DNA of 64,000 bases, taken from the NCBI GenBank assembly GCA_963696525.1, contig CAVOKO010000008.1, forward strand, positions 1 to 64,000, given 5' to 3'. This DNA comes from CAWBRT01 sp963696525. Its GTDB lineage: Bacteria; Acidobacteriota; Terriglobia; Terriglobales; Acidobacteriaceae. Positions 55,149 through 63,505 of the stretch are shown in pieces. Within the stretch, counting starts at the first letter, position 1, and each line of letters opens with the position of its first letter. The notes below the pieces were generated by a model. It was not told where the DNA came from. It made no database searches and saw only the letters and a list, made by a program, of their open reading frames with translations. Made by a program: the position numbers and the translations under genes.

Positions 55149-55341
55149 GAGAAGATTAATTATACTATACCAGTAAATGACCTGCCCCAACCTGCGTCGC
55201 CGCGGTGCCTGCCGGAGAGCGCGCGGCCGTGAGCAGTCGTGGAAAGCGACCCGGCGTTGCGCGCCGCCGCGTTGGACTTACCGAAAGCCGCGCCGGCAGG
55301 TATGATAACGGCGAAACCGCCGTGAAGAAAAGAGGAAACCG

Positions 55342-55818
55342 ATGAGCCATACGGAACTGATCGAGCGTTATCTGAAGGGGTGCGACGTCCTCAGCGACGC
55401 AGTGAGCAATGTGAACCCCGGCATTCTGGACAAAGTACCGGCGCCGGGCAAGTGGACGATCCGGCAATACCTGGTGCACACCTTCGACGCCGAGATTGTG
55501 AATGCGGCAAGATTGCGCGCCATGGTGGCCCAACCGGGCGCTAATCTGATGGGCTTTGACCAGGAGCGCTGGAGCGCGGCCTTGCACTATGAGAAGCAGC
55601 CGGTGGAAGACGCATTGGCGGCTTTCCGGGGTTTGCGGCGGATGACGGCAACCATGCTGCAGGCAATGAGTGCGGAAGCGTGGAGCAACCAGGGGATTCA
55701 TCCCAAGCGGGGCGAGATTAGCGTGCTAACCGTGGTGGAAATTCTGGCCGGTCACTGCGAGAACCACGCGCGCACCATTCGCGAACTGCGCCAACGCTTC
55801 AGCGCCCCCGCGGTTTGA
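55342..55818 (+). CDS. DinB/YfiT-family metal-binding protein
   Basis: 158 residues with GAGG before ATG. A four-helix-bundle DinB fold: WTIRQYLVHTFDAE near 40-54 and ILAGHCENHARTIRELR near 134-150 provide the three metal-binding His. The family includes DNA-damage-induced proteins and thiol-dependent transferases; this branch has no known substrate. It is divergent from dnaX and isolated. Confidence 0.85.
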   Translation: MSHTELIERYLKGCDVLSDAVSNVNPGILDKVPAPGKWTIRQYLVHTFDAEIVNAARLRAMVAQPGANLMGFDQERWSAALHYEKQPVEDALAAFRGLRRMTATMLQAMSAEAWSNQGIHPKRGEISVLTVVEILAGHCENHARTIRELRQRFSAPAV

Positions 55819-55863
55819 ACGGCAAAAGGTGAGGCTCGCGGGACGGGATGAGCTAGCAGGCTG

Positions 55864-56217
55864 CTAGGCCGACCTGCTGAATGCCTGGATGGCAGAGGCC
55901 TCGTCGTCCCTGATGTCGAAGACCAGGTGAAGCTTGGTGACCTGAAGCAGGTCGTGAACTTTCCTGGTCAGTTTGAGCAGCTTGAGTTCGCCACCCTGGT
56001 CGCGCATGCTGGTGAAAGCCGAGACCAACTCGCCAATACCGGAGCTGTCGATGTACTGTACCTCGCCCAGGTTGAGCAGGATTTGCTTCTGGCCCTCGGC
56101 GGCGAGCTGTTTGATGGTGTCGCGCAGCAGCTTGCTGCCCTCGTCCTGGGTGATACGTCCGCCCAGATCGACAATCGTGACTCCGTTGACCTGCCGTGTG
56201 CTCGCTCTCATAGTCAT
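55864..56217 (-). CDS. STAS-domain anti-sigma factor antagonist
   Basis: 117 residues: VNGVTIVDLGGRITQDEG and QYIDSSGIGELVSAF, with the phosphorylatable Ser (58 or 59) in DSSG. Partner-switching protein whose phosphorylation state controls binding to its kinase. Its ATG follows the serine kinase stop directly (no spacer), so the genes are coupled. Confidence 0.93.
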   Translation of the reverse strand: MTMRASTRQVNGVTIVDLGGRITQDEGSKLLRDTIKQLAAEGQKQILLNLGEVQYIDSSGIGELVSAFTSMRDQGGELKLLKLTRKVHDLLQVTKLHLVFDIRDDEASAIQAFSRSA

Positions 56218-56668
56218 TTAGAAGCTACTTGGCCCTTCCGCGTGGCTTGGCGGAGGTGTTTTATCCTTTTTCATGATGATTTCCGTTCCGGGGGCGGTGT
56301 CACGGAAGCGCACCTCATCCATAAATGCCCGGATCAGGAAAATTCCGCGTCCCTGACTGCTTCAACAGATTCTCCGGCGCCAGAGGGTCGGGGATGACGG
56401 CAGGGTCCAAGCCCTCGCCTTGGTCGCACACCCGAACCGTAAGGCCCTCCGGCGCGGCCTCAAACAGCAGGGTAACATGTTTGCAGGGGTCGTACTGATT
56501 GCCGTGCAGCACGGCGTTTAGAGTGGCCTCGCGCACCGCCGTGGCGATGTTATCGGCTTCCTCTTCAGCGAATCCGGAGCGCAGCGCAACGGCCCGGGCG
56601 GCGACCTCCGCCTTATTGGCGCTTTCCAAGGTCGAGTCTAGCGTATAGGAAAGTCTGATTGCGTTCAT
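56218..56668 (-). CDS. Serine-protein kinase / anti-sigma factor, RsbW-like, one frameshift
   Basis: HATPase_c_2 fold: REATLNAVLHGNQYDPCKHV is the N box, VRVCDQGEGLDP the G1 box, and after a frameshift near 56358 the sequence continues GRGIFLIRAFMDEVRF (G2 box) to the stop just before the STAS gene. Phosphorylates its STAS partner and binds a sigma factor or other effector when the partner is phosphorylated. No sigma factor is adjacent. ATG 56668 is used. Confidence 0.88.
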
Positions 56669-56744
56669 GGGGGTCCGGGGCGGCAACGCTCCTCGGGAAC
56701 TCGGTAGTTTGACTTACGTCTGCCGCCGTGTCAAACCGCTTGGG

Positions 56745-56787
56745 TTGGCTTCTGCCCAAGCCAAAGACGGGCTTGAATGGGGCAGCC
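56745..56787. repeat. Hairpin repeat R3 variant
   Basis: GCCCAAGCCAAAGACGGGCTTGAATGGGGC; follows the pattern of R3 with a diverged left arm. Confidence 0.65.
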
Positions 56788-56907
56788 TATCTCATTCTCA
56801 TTTAATTCTCGGCGGCAGCAATTCCCGAATTGGGCTAGGTCATGCTAATGCCTGATTACGCCAATTACAGTGGAACTCCGACGGTGAATCGGCGTAAAGT
56901 GCTCGCC

Positions 56908-57252
56908 ATGAAGGCAATCATCGTAGCCGTTTTGCTTCTCGCCAGCGTTGCACGAGCGGATGACTCGTGCAAAGAAACGAACTTCGGGAAATGCTATTCA
57001 GTCCATGGCAGGTATGCGATCTACGTCCAGAACAACGGGATTTGGGTGATCGGCAGCAAAAGACTGCTCCTTGCGACCAGCGACAAGCTGGATGCGATGA
57101 TCCTCGATAAAGGCAACTGGCTGGATTATGCAGTCATCGGTGATTTCACCGTCTGTCCGCGTTCACGGTACGAGGTCGGCCACAAGCAGCAGCTATGCGT
57201 TCAAAGCTACAAGAACACACGCATCGTGAAATGGGACCATAACTCGCAATAG
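56908..57252 (+). CDS. Small exported Cys-containing protein, function unknown
   Basis: 114 residues from ATG 56908; the upstream in-frame ATG at 56842 lacks a signal. A signal peptide (KAIIVAVLLLASVARA) precedes a mature part with four Cys (DDSCKETNFGKCYSVHG, FTVCPRSR, QQLCVQSY) likely forming two disulfides, and a beta-rich pattern (YAIYVQNNGIWVIGSKRLLLA). No family recognised. It is expected in the periplasm or outside. Confidence 0.72.
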   Translation: MKAIIVAVLLLASVARADDSCKETNFGKCYSVHGRYAIYVQNNGIWVIGSKRLLLATSDKLDAMILDKGNWLDYAVIGDFTVCPRSRYEVGHKQQLCVQSYKNTRIVKWDHNSQ

Positions 57253-57262
57253 TTGTTGCAAA

Positions 57263-57520
57263 ATCGCCATATCACCAGTTACGGTCAGCGGTTCCCGTTC
57301 CGCAATCAGGTTCGTCCGGCATAAATCAAGTATCCCGCGCAAGTTGCGCGTGCTGCGTATTACAAATGCAATAGCGTATGTGTTTTCAATATCGGGATAC
57401 GCTGCGCTCAGGATTTCGGCAGGCGACTCAAGCACCCCAGAAAGCCTGAATTCTGGCTATCTGGGGACCCCGCTCAGACGCCGCCTCAACGCCTCAACTT
57501 CGCTGCGCTCAGGATGACAC
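57263..57520. repeat. Repeat-filled gap: R8, R7 hairpin, R4
   Basis: R8 inverted copy at 57263-57282; R7 with hairpin arms CCCCAGAAAGCC/GGCTATCTGGGG at 57434-57475; R4 unit 57497-57520, which also encodes the last codons of the HAD frame. Confidence 0.7.
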
Positions 57521-58194
57521 CGCAGTCGGCGCTTTTACCAGCGTAGAAGAATCCGGGCTCGCCGCCGACGCTGTAGACGCTAGCCACCTGGAGCTGGTCA
57601 AGGCTTTCCAGCAGCACGTCGGCATGGGCCAGTTCCGGCCGCGAATACGTGGTGGGTATGGCAAAAGCCGTCATCCCGGCGCGCTGCGCAGCCTCGACTC
57701 CAGCCGGCGTGTCTTCGACAACAACGCAATCCCGCGGGCGCAAGCCGAGCAGCTCGGCGCCACGCAGAAAAGGCGCGGGGTCGGGCTTTCCGAGCTTCAC
57801 CTCGTCGGCTGAAACCAGCTTCTCCGGGACCGGCAAAGCCGCCAGACGCAGGCGCTGGACGGCTAGACGGCGAGTGCCGGAGGTGACCACCGTCCAGAGA
57901 GCCGAAGGCAGAGCTGCCAGCAGACGGGCCGCTCCGGCGAAGACGAGTCATGCCGTCGGTGTCGTCGAGCTCGCGGCGTTCGAGTGCCACTAACTCGGCG
58001 GCACTGTCCAGGTGCGGAGCCGCCAGGGCAACCGTTTCGATGGCGCGCCGGCCATGGGCAAGTTTGACGATCTCCGACGGGTCATAGCCGTGTTCGATGG
58101 CCCAGCCACGCCACACACGCGCCACCGCCGGGGTAGAATCCACCAGCACGCCGTCCAGGTCAAACAACACTCCAGCGCATTCGATACTTCCCAT
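57486..58194 (-). CDS. HAD-family phosphatase, one frameshift
   Basis: Start MGSIECAGVLFDLDGVLVDSTPAV at 58194 contains the catalytic Asp pair (DLDG). After a frameshift near 57945 it continues VVTSGTRRLA (motif II Thr/Ser) and KLGKPDPAPFLRGAELLGLRPRDCVVVEDTPAGVEAA (motif III Lys, motif IV Glu-Asp). Sugar-phosphatase subfamily resembling YfbT/GPP-like enzymes that dephosphorylate small sugar phosphates. The C-terminus overlaps an R4 repeat. Confidence 0.88.
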
Positions 58195-58299
58195 AATAGT
58201 TAACCGTGGCAAGATGGATTCCGCCGTTTATGAATTCTAGCTGGTGGCATGCGCTTCTGGCTTGGCTAGAGTTGCGGAAGCGAGGTATTCTCAGCCTTG

Positions 58300-59547
58300 A
58301 TGACATCGCTTGCATTATCGGAATTGCTTGGGCAGCCGGTTTTCGATTCCGGCGGAGCCAAAGTTGGGCGTGTGCGCGAAGTGGCGATGGTGCCGCAGGA
58401 GGACTCGAACCACGTGGCGCTGCTGGTGGTGCGCACCGGCGGCGTCGACCGGCTGCTGGCAACGCGGCAAGTACAGTCCATCAATGGCGGGGTTCGCAGT
58501 TCGGTTGGCGCGAGCGAGTGGGCCGCCTTTAGCGGCTCCGAGGGCATGCTGCTGATGGACCGCGACTTGCTGGATCAGCAGATCATCGACGTGCATGGCC
58601 GCAAGGTGGTGCGCGTCAACGACGTTGAGCTGCAGACGCTGGGGCGCGGCGAGGGCGGCATACAGCTTAAAATCGGCGCGGTCGATGTCGGGGCGCGCGG
58701 GGCCATCCGGCGACTGCTGAAAGGGATTGTGCCGGCGGCGGCGCTGCGCAGCCTGGTGGAAAAGATTCCGCCGAAGCCCATCCCATGGGAATTCGTCAGC
58801 CTGATTGAAACCGATCCGGCGCGCCGTGTACATCTGAAAATTGCCTCCGATCGCCTGGCTAAACTGCATCCGGCGGATTTGGCCGACATTATTGAAGAAC
58901 TTACCCCGTCCGAGCGCGAGGCGGTCTTCCAGTCTCTACCCGAAGGAACCGCGGCCGAGACGCTGGAAGAGGTCGATCCCAAGCTTCAGGTTTCGATTGT
59001 TAACTCGCTAGCCTCGGACCGCGCCGCGGACATCGTCGAGGAGATGGACCCGGATGCGGCGGCCGATTTGCTGGGCGACCTCTCGCCCGAGCGCTCGGAG
59101 GAGATTCTCCACGAGATGCAGCCCGAGGAGCGGCAGGAAGTGGAGGATCTGCTCGAATTCGAAGAGGATACCGCTGCCGGGCGGATGACGACCGACTATA
59201 TGGCGTTGAGTCCATCGGCCAAGGTTGGCGACGCCATCGAGATGCTGCGCAAATTCGAGGGCGGCCTGGAGAGCATGAGCACCATTTACCTGATCGGGGA
59301 AGGCGAAAAGCTGCTGGGCGCTGTTCCGCTCGTCAGACTGGTGCTGGCGGCGCCGGATGCCACGCTTTCGACGCTGACAGTCGAGCCGCTCATCTCGGTC
59401 CATCACGGAGTGGACGAACGCGAGGTGGCCGAAATTTTCGACAAGTACAACCTGCTGACGCTGCCCGTGGTGGATGAGGAAACAGGAGCGCTGACTGGCG
59501 TGATCACGGCTGACGATGTCATCAGCATTCTGCGGGCGAAGCTGTAG
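58300..59547 (+). CDS. PRC-barrel / MgtE_N / CBS-pair protein without transport domain
   Basis: 415 residues. Two PRC-barrel-like segments (GQPVFDSGGAKVGRVREVAM and IDVHGRKVVRVNDVELQ), then an MgtE N-terminal superhelix (LAKLHPADLADIIEELTPSEREAVFQSL, DPDAAADLLGDLSPERSEEIL), then a CBS pair (MTTDYMALSPSAKVGDAIEMLRK, VHHGVDEREVAEIFDKYNLLTLPVVD). In MgtE magnesium channels these cytosolic domains sense Mg, but the five-helix pore domain is absent here. The Nramp-family gene follows, suggesting the protein regulates that transporter (inference). Confidence 0.88.
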   Translation: MTSLALSELLGQPVFDSGGAKVGRVREVAMVPQEDSNHVALLVVRTGGVDRLLATRQVQSINGGVRSSVGASEWAAFSGSEGMLLMDRDLLDQQIIDVHGRKVVRVNDVELQTLGRGEGGIQLKIGAVDVGARGAIRRLLKGIVPAAALRSLVEKIPPKPIPWEFVSLIETDPARRVHLKIASDRLAKLHPADLADIIEELTPSEREAVFQSLPEGTAAETLEEVDPKLQVSIVNSLASDRAADIVEEMDPDAAADLLGDLSPERSEEILHEMQPEERQEVEDLLEFEEDTAAGRMTTDYMALSPSAKVGDAIEMLRKFEGGLESMSTIYLIGEGEKLLGAVPLVRLVLAAPDATLSTLTVEPLISVHHGVDEREVAEIFDKYNLLTLPVVDEETGALTGVITADDVISILRAKL

Positions 59548-59880
59548 CAATAGATTTCAAAATTTATTTCGGGGTGACATTGATTGCGGTGTTGATTGCG
59601 ATCCGGCGGCGTCCGAGTCGCCTGCCGAAATCCTGAGCGAAACGAAGGAACCCTGAATCCCAGCACCGCACGGAGCTGAGGCGCAGTCGAAGAATTTCAT
59701 CGCAAAGCCCAGAGCGGCGCGGTAAGGGACAGTTCCCTGGGGATGCTTCGCTACGCTCAGCATGACATCCAACGTTCACCCCGCTGAAATTTTTCTTCGA
59801 ACTTTATTACCCAAAGAGCCGCGGCACCAGTTATTCTGGGTTTGTCCTCTCCGGGCAATTTCCCTCCAAAGCACGGATGC
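59548..59880. repeat. Intergenic region with R4 units
   Basis: An R4-related stretch (CGAAATCCTGAGCGAAACGAAGGA at 59625-59650) and an R4 unit 59739-59767 (CTTCGCTACGCTCAGCATGACA). No gene seen. The region separates the two genes of the proposed pair by 333 bases. Confidence 0.6.
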
Positions 59881-61138
59881 ATGCGCGGGCTAAGGCACTG
59901 GAAAACACAACTGCTGGTGATCCTTGCCGTGGTCGGGCCTGGATTCATCACTGCCAACGTCGACAACGATGCCGGCGGCATCTACACCTATTCGGCCGCC
60001 GGCGCCCAGTTCGGCTATCTCGCTGCTGTGGACCATGATTCCCATGACCGTGGCGCTGGTGGTGGTGCAGGAGATGTAGCGCCCGCATGGGCGCGGTCAC
60101 CGGCAAAGGGCTGAGCGACCTGATTCGCGAGGAATTCGGATTGCGCATCACCTTCCTGATGATGCTGGGGCTGGTCATCAGCAACTTCGGCAACGTGGTG
60201 GCCGAATTTGCCGGCATCGCCAGCAGCCTGGAACTGTTTCACATCTCGCGCTTCATCAGCGTTCCGCTGGCCGCTGTGTTGGTTTGGCTGCTGGTGGTGA
60301 AGGGCGATTACAAGAGCGTGGAAAAGGTCTTTCTCGCCGCCTCGTTCTTCTATTTCGCCTACATTATTGCCGGCGTGCTGGCCGGTCCCAGCTGGCGCGA
60401 AGCGCTGGTCGCCACGGTGAAACCTCCGCACGCGGCCGAGCTCAACAACTCGGCCTACATCTACATGGTGATCGCCGTGGTGGGCACGACCATTGCGCCC
60501 TGGATGCAGTTCTACCTGCAAGTCGTCGGTGGTGGAGAAGGGAATCGAAGCAGCGTCGAGTACGCGGCTTCGCGCGTGGACGTAATCATGGGATGTTTGT
60601 TCACCGACATCGTCGCCTGGTTCATCGTGGTGGCCTGCGCGGCCACGCTGTTCGCCCACGGATACCGCGACGTCAAGGATGGCGCCGACGCCGCCCAGGC
60701 CTTGCGGCCACTGGCGGGGGATTATGCCTACATGTTGTTCGCGGCGGGATTGTTCAACGCCTCGCTGTTCGCGGCCTCGATCCTGCCGATCTCGACGGCG
60801 TACACGGTGTGCGAGGCGCTGGGTTTCGAGTCGGGCGTGGATAAAAAATTCAGCGAGGCTCCGGCGTTCTACTGGCTGTACACCATCCTGCTGATGGCCG
60901 GCGGCGCGGTGATCCTGCTGCCCAACGTTCCACTGGTAAAGATCAGCATTCTCTCCCAGGTGGTCAACGGCATTGTGCTGCCATTCGTGCTGGTCGCCAT
61001 GCTGGTGCTGATCAACAAGACGCGAGCTGATGGGCAAACACGTGAATTCGCGACGCGTTCAATGTCATCGCCTGGGCGACGACCGTCATCATGATCGTGC
61101 TTACGCTGATGCTGCTGGTCAACACCTTGCGCGGGTGA
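59881..61138 (+). CDS. Nramp-superfamily metal transporter, non-canonical site, frameshifted
   Basis: About 420 residues after repair of three breaks near 60023, 60080 and 61025; ATG 59881. Roughly eleven hydrophobic helices (VILAVVGPGFITANVDNDAGG, ITFLMMLGLVISNFGNVVAEFAGI, VVGTTIAPWMQFYLQVVGGG). The canonical Nramp DPGN motif of helix 1 is replaced by DNDAGG and the MPH motif of helix 6 by APWMQ. Loss of the methionine ligand is typical of branches that transport hard ions such as Mg or of functionally distinct relatives. Next to an MgtE-like sensor, Mg transport is plausible but unproven. Confidence 0.8.
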
Positions 61139-61182
61139 GTTAGAACTGGTTGCATAAATGCATTTTTGAAAGAAACCGCAAT

Positions 61183-61291
61183 TTCCTCAGGGGCTAAAGC
61201 CCTCGCATCATTATTGGCTCTGGACGGCGCGGCTAAAGCCGCGCCCCTTCAAAGCCGAAAAAGCAGATCCTTCGCTTTGCTCAGGATGACA
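61183..61291. repeat. R5 repeat followed by R4 unit
   Basis: R5: CCTCAGGGGCTAAAGCCC, then GGCGCGGCTAAAGCCGCGCC with CCCCTTCAAA; R4 at 61264-61291. Confidence 0.8.
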
Positions 61292-61376
61292 CCTCGAACT
61301 TATGAAACCTCGGATTTAAATCGCGAACTTCTGAGACCTGACACTAGCTCCGGAAGGCGGGAATCTGAAGCGGTAT

Positions 61377-61802
61377 TCAAAACATCTTTATTTTTCCTGC
61401 CGCCAGATCCTGCACCAAGCGCAAATCGGCCTCGAGAAAATCGTAGCGCGGCAGGTTCTGGAGTGCTTCCCAGCGGATGTCTTCGAAAATTTTGTTGGTT
61501 AGTTCACCGGAATAGCGTTCGACGAGAAAGAAGTGCAACTCTAACTCGTTGTCCTCGTGGTAGCGATGGCGCAGGCTCGCCACTTTGCGGCCAATCTCGG
61601 CGTCGATGCCGAGCTCTTCCTGCAATTCGCGCCTTAAGGCCGTCTCTCTGCTTTCGCCAGGCTCGATTTTGCCGCCGGGGAACTCCCATTTGAGCGGCAG
61701 CGCTTGCTGCCTGGTGCGCTGGCAGATCAGCACTCGCTCGCCGCGGACGATGAGCGCCGCGACTACCTGCTTGCCGGTTCTTGGTTGGCTGGATTCCGTC
61801 AT
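61377..61802 (-). CDS. NUDIX hydrolase (MutT-like)
   Basis: 141 residues from ATG 61802 (MTESSQPRTGK). The NUDIX box GGKIEPGESRETALRREL-QEELGI is complete. KWEFPGGK and VVAALIVRGERVLICQR are typical of MutT-type 8-oxo-dGTP diphosphatases, which clean the nucleotide pool. A start 18 bases upstream is possible. Confidence 0.92.
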   Translation of the reverse strand: MTESSQPRTGKQVVAALIVRGERVLICQRTRQQALPLKWEFPGGKIEPGESRETALRRELQEELGIDAEIGRKVASLRHRYHEDNELELHFFLVERYSGELTNKIFEDIRWEALQNLPRYDFLEADLRLVQDLAAGKIKMF

Positions 61803-61901
61803 GAGTCGGCTTTCCGCCATTAAAGCACACTGTCCCGAGGCTTGGCTGGTAGAATTTCAGCGGCCCCGCGCGGCCTTGTCGAACGAGGAGCCGCAGACGA
61901 C

Positions 61902-62264
61902 ATGATGTACTCGCAGTTAGTGCTGGACCATTTCGAACACCCGCGCAACGGCGGCGAGTTGCCAGCCGCCAATGCCGTCGCACGGATCGAGAACCCCATG
62001 TGTGGAGACATGCTTGAGGTGAGCCTGCGGCTTGAAAACGGCGTGATTGCTGAGGCGCGCTTCCGCGCCAAAGGCTGCGTGCCGGCCATCGCCTGCGCCT
62101 CGCGCCTCACGGAGATGGTCGAGGGCCTGACGGTCGCCGACGCGCTCGCCATCCGCCGCGATGCGATCACAGAGTCGCTGGGCGGCCTTCCCGCAGCTTC
62201 ACATCATGCGGCGCAGTTGGCGGTCGATGCGCTGCGGGCTGCGATTGCAGACGCCCGCGGATAG
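61902..62264 (+). CDS. NifU/IscU-like iron-sulfur scaffold protein, unusual cysteine set
   Basis: 120 residues from ATG 61902 with GAGGAG upstream. YSQLVLDHFEHPRNGGEL, ENPMCGDMLEVSLRLENG (first Cys) and FRAKGCVPAIACASRLTEMVEG (second Cys, and an extra Cys where IscU has AIASSS) match the IscU fold. The third cluster ligand, a Cys in HCSxLA of IscU, is replaced by SHHAAQLA, which offers histidines instead. It may therefore be a scaffold variant or a non-cluster relative. Confidence 0.85.
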   Translation: MMYSQLVLDHFEHPRNGGELPAANAVARIENPMCGDMLEVSLRLENGVIAEARFRAKGCVPAIACASRLTEMVEGLTVADALAIRRDAITESLGGLPAASHHAAQLAVDALRAAIADARG

Positions 62265-62294
62265 CAGGACTTCCCGCGTTACAATTGAGGTACT

Positions 62295-63495
62295 ATGCTG
62301 TTGACCATTCGCAGGGTCGCTCGATTTGTGCTCGCATCCGTGCTGTGGTTGCATGGACTGTTGCTGTTCGAAGTAGCGAAGCCGAATCTAGCGCCACTTG
62401 CGGCTCGATTGAGCCTGAATATCAACGAAGTTACGATATTCTGTCTCATCGCTACATTGTCTATTCTGGCGACATATGGCGTTAGCAACATCTTGGTTGA
62501 CATGCTGTACATCTACTTTTTTCCTTTTGTCCTGCTCTATTGGACAGCACGACTTGCATACAAACTGGTACGAGCGTTGAACCGAGTGTTTGCGGCGTTG
62601 AGTATAGATGACGTCGAACCGTTTGACTTGCATAGCATTCCTGGGTGGCCGTCACCTGTTACGGTACCGGCCAGTACTACTGGACAACAAGCTGGACAAC
62701 AGCAGGCACAGCCAGAACCGACCAAAAGTGCAAAAAGCCCGTCCAGTTACCTTCGGCAACTTCTGACTGCGCCGTTTGTACGGTTTAGCCTGCTTTGGTG
62801 CTTGCTTCTGCTGCTGACCACCCGCCCTACATTGCTCTGGATTGCACTGGTAGTCGTGCTAGCGCATATCGGTTCGAGCGCTCGTCAAAATTGTGGGAGC
62901 AACCATTCTGACAACCAACTGGCTGGCGCAGCTCGAAGACCGAATAAAGGCTCAAGCAGAGCGTTGGATTTCAGAGATATTGGCGGCGAGCGAATCTGCC
63001 CCCTCCGAGGTACTCAATCAGACGGTCAGGAGCCTTACGGGTCTTCAATTGGCATTGACTTTCTTTCGGAACCGTCAGCGAGCGGCCCAATGGGCGATCT
63101 TCATTGGACTCATTGTATTTGCCGCTGTGTACCTGTACTTGGCCCTGCTGTTCAGCTTTGCGTATTGTGGGATTGCGAGGCTCACCCACATTGCGCTCAC
63201 GTGGAGTGATTCGCTGGTGTACTCGATTTTTATCCCGTTCGCGTTCTCTGACTTGCCAAAAAACCCATGGATCAAGGGCTTGGCCGGTTTTCACGCCTGT
63301 TTTGTAGTCGCATTGGGGATCAGCACTGTATTCGCCTATTTCAAAAGAAAACTCAATTCACTGTACGACGTTGCGGATAGTCTGAACTCTCGGTTACAGC
63401 AGCCAGATGTGCGGGCCAAAATTGTAGTCGTGACTGAAAAGCTGAAACCGGCCAACACTGGCACACAGCCGTTGAGCGCCAGCCATACAAAGTGA
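62295..63495 (+). CDS. Polytopic membrane protein of unknown function, one frameshift
   Basis: About 400 residues after repair near 62880. The N-terminal part has about four helices (VLASVLWLHGLLLFEVA, FCLIATLSILATYGVSNILV, MLYIYFFPFVLLYWTARLA), a Gln/Thr-rich linker (TTGQQAGQQQAQPEPTKSA) and helices near 245-300; the C-terminal part has two helices and a possible coiled end (LYDVADSLNSRLQQ). No family recognised. It starts 30 bases after the NifU-like gene. Confidence 0.68.
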
Positions 63496-63505
63496 CTTTT
63501 AGTCG

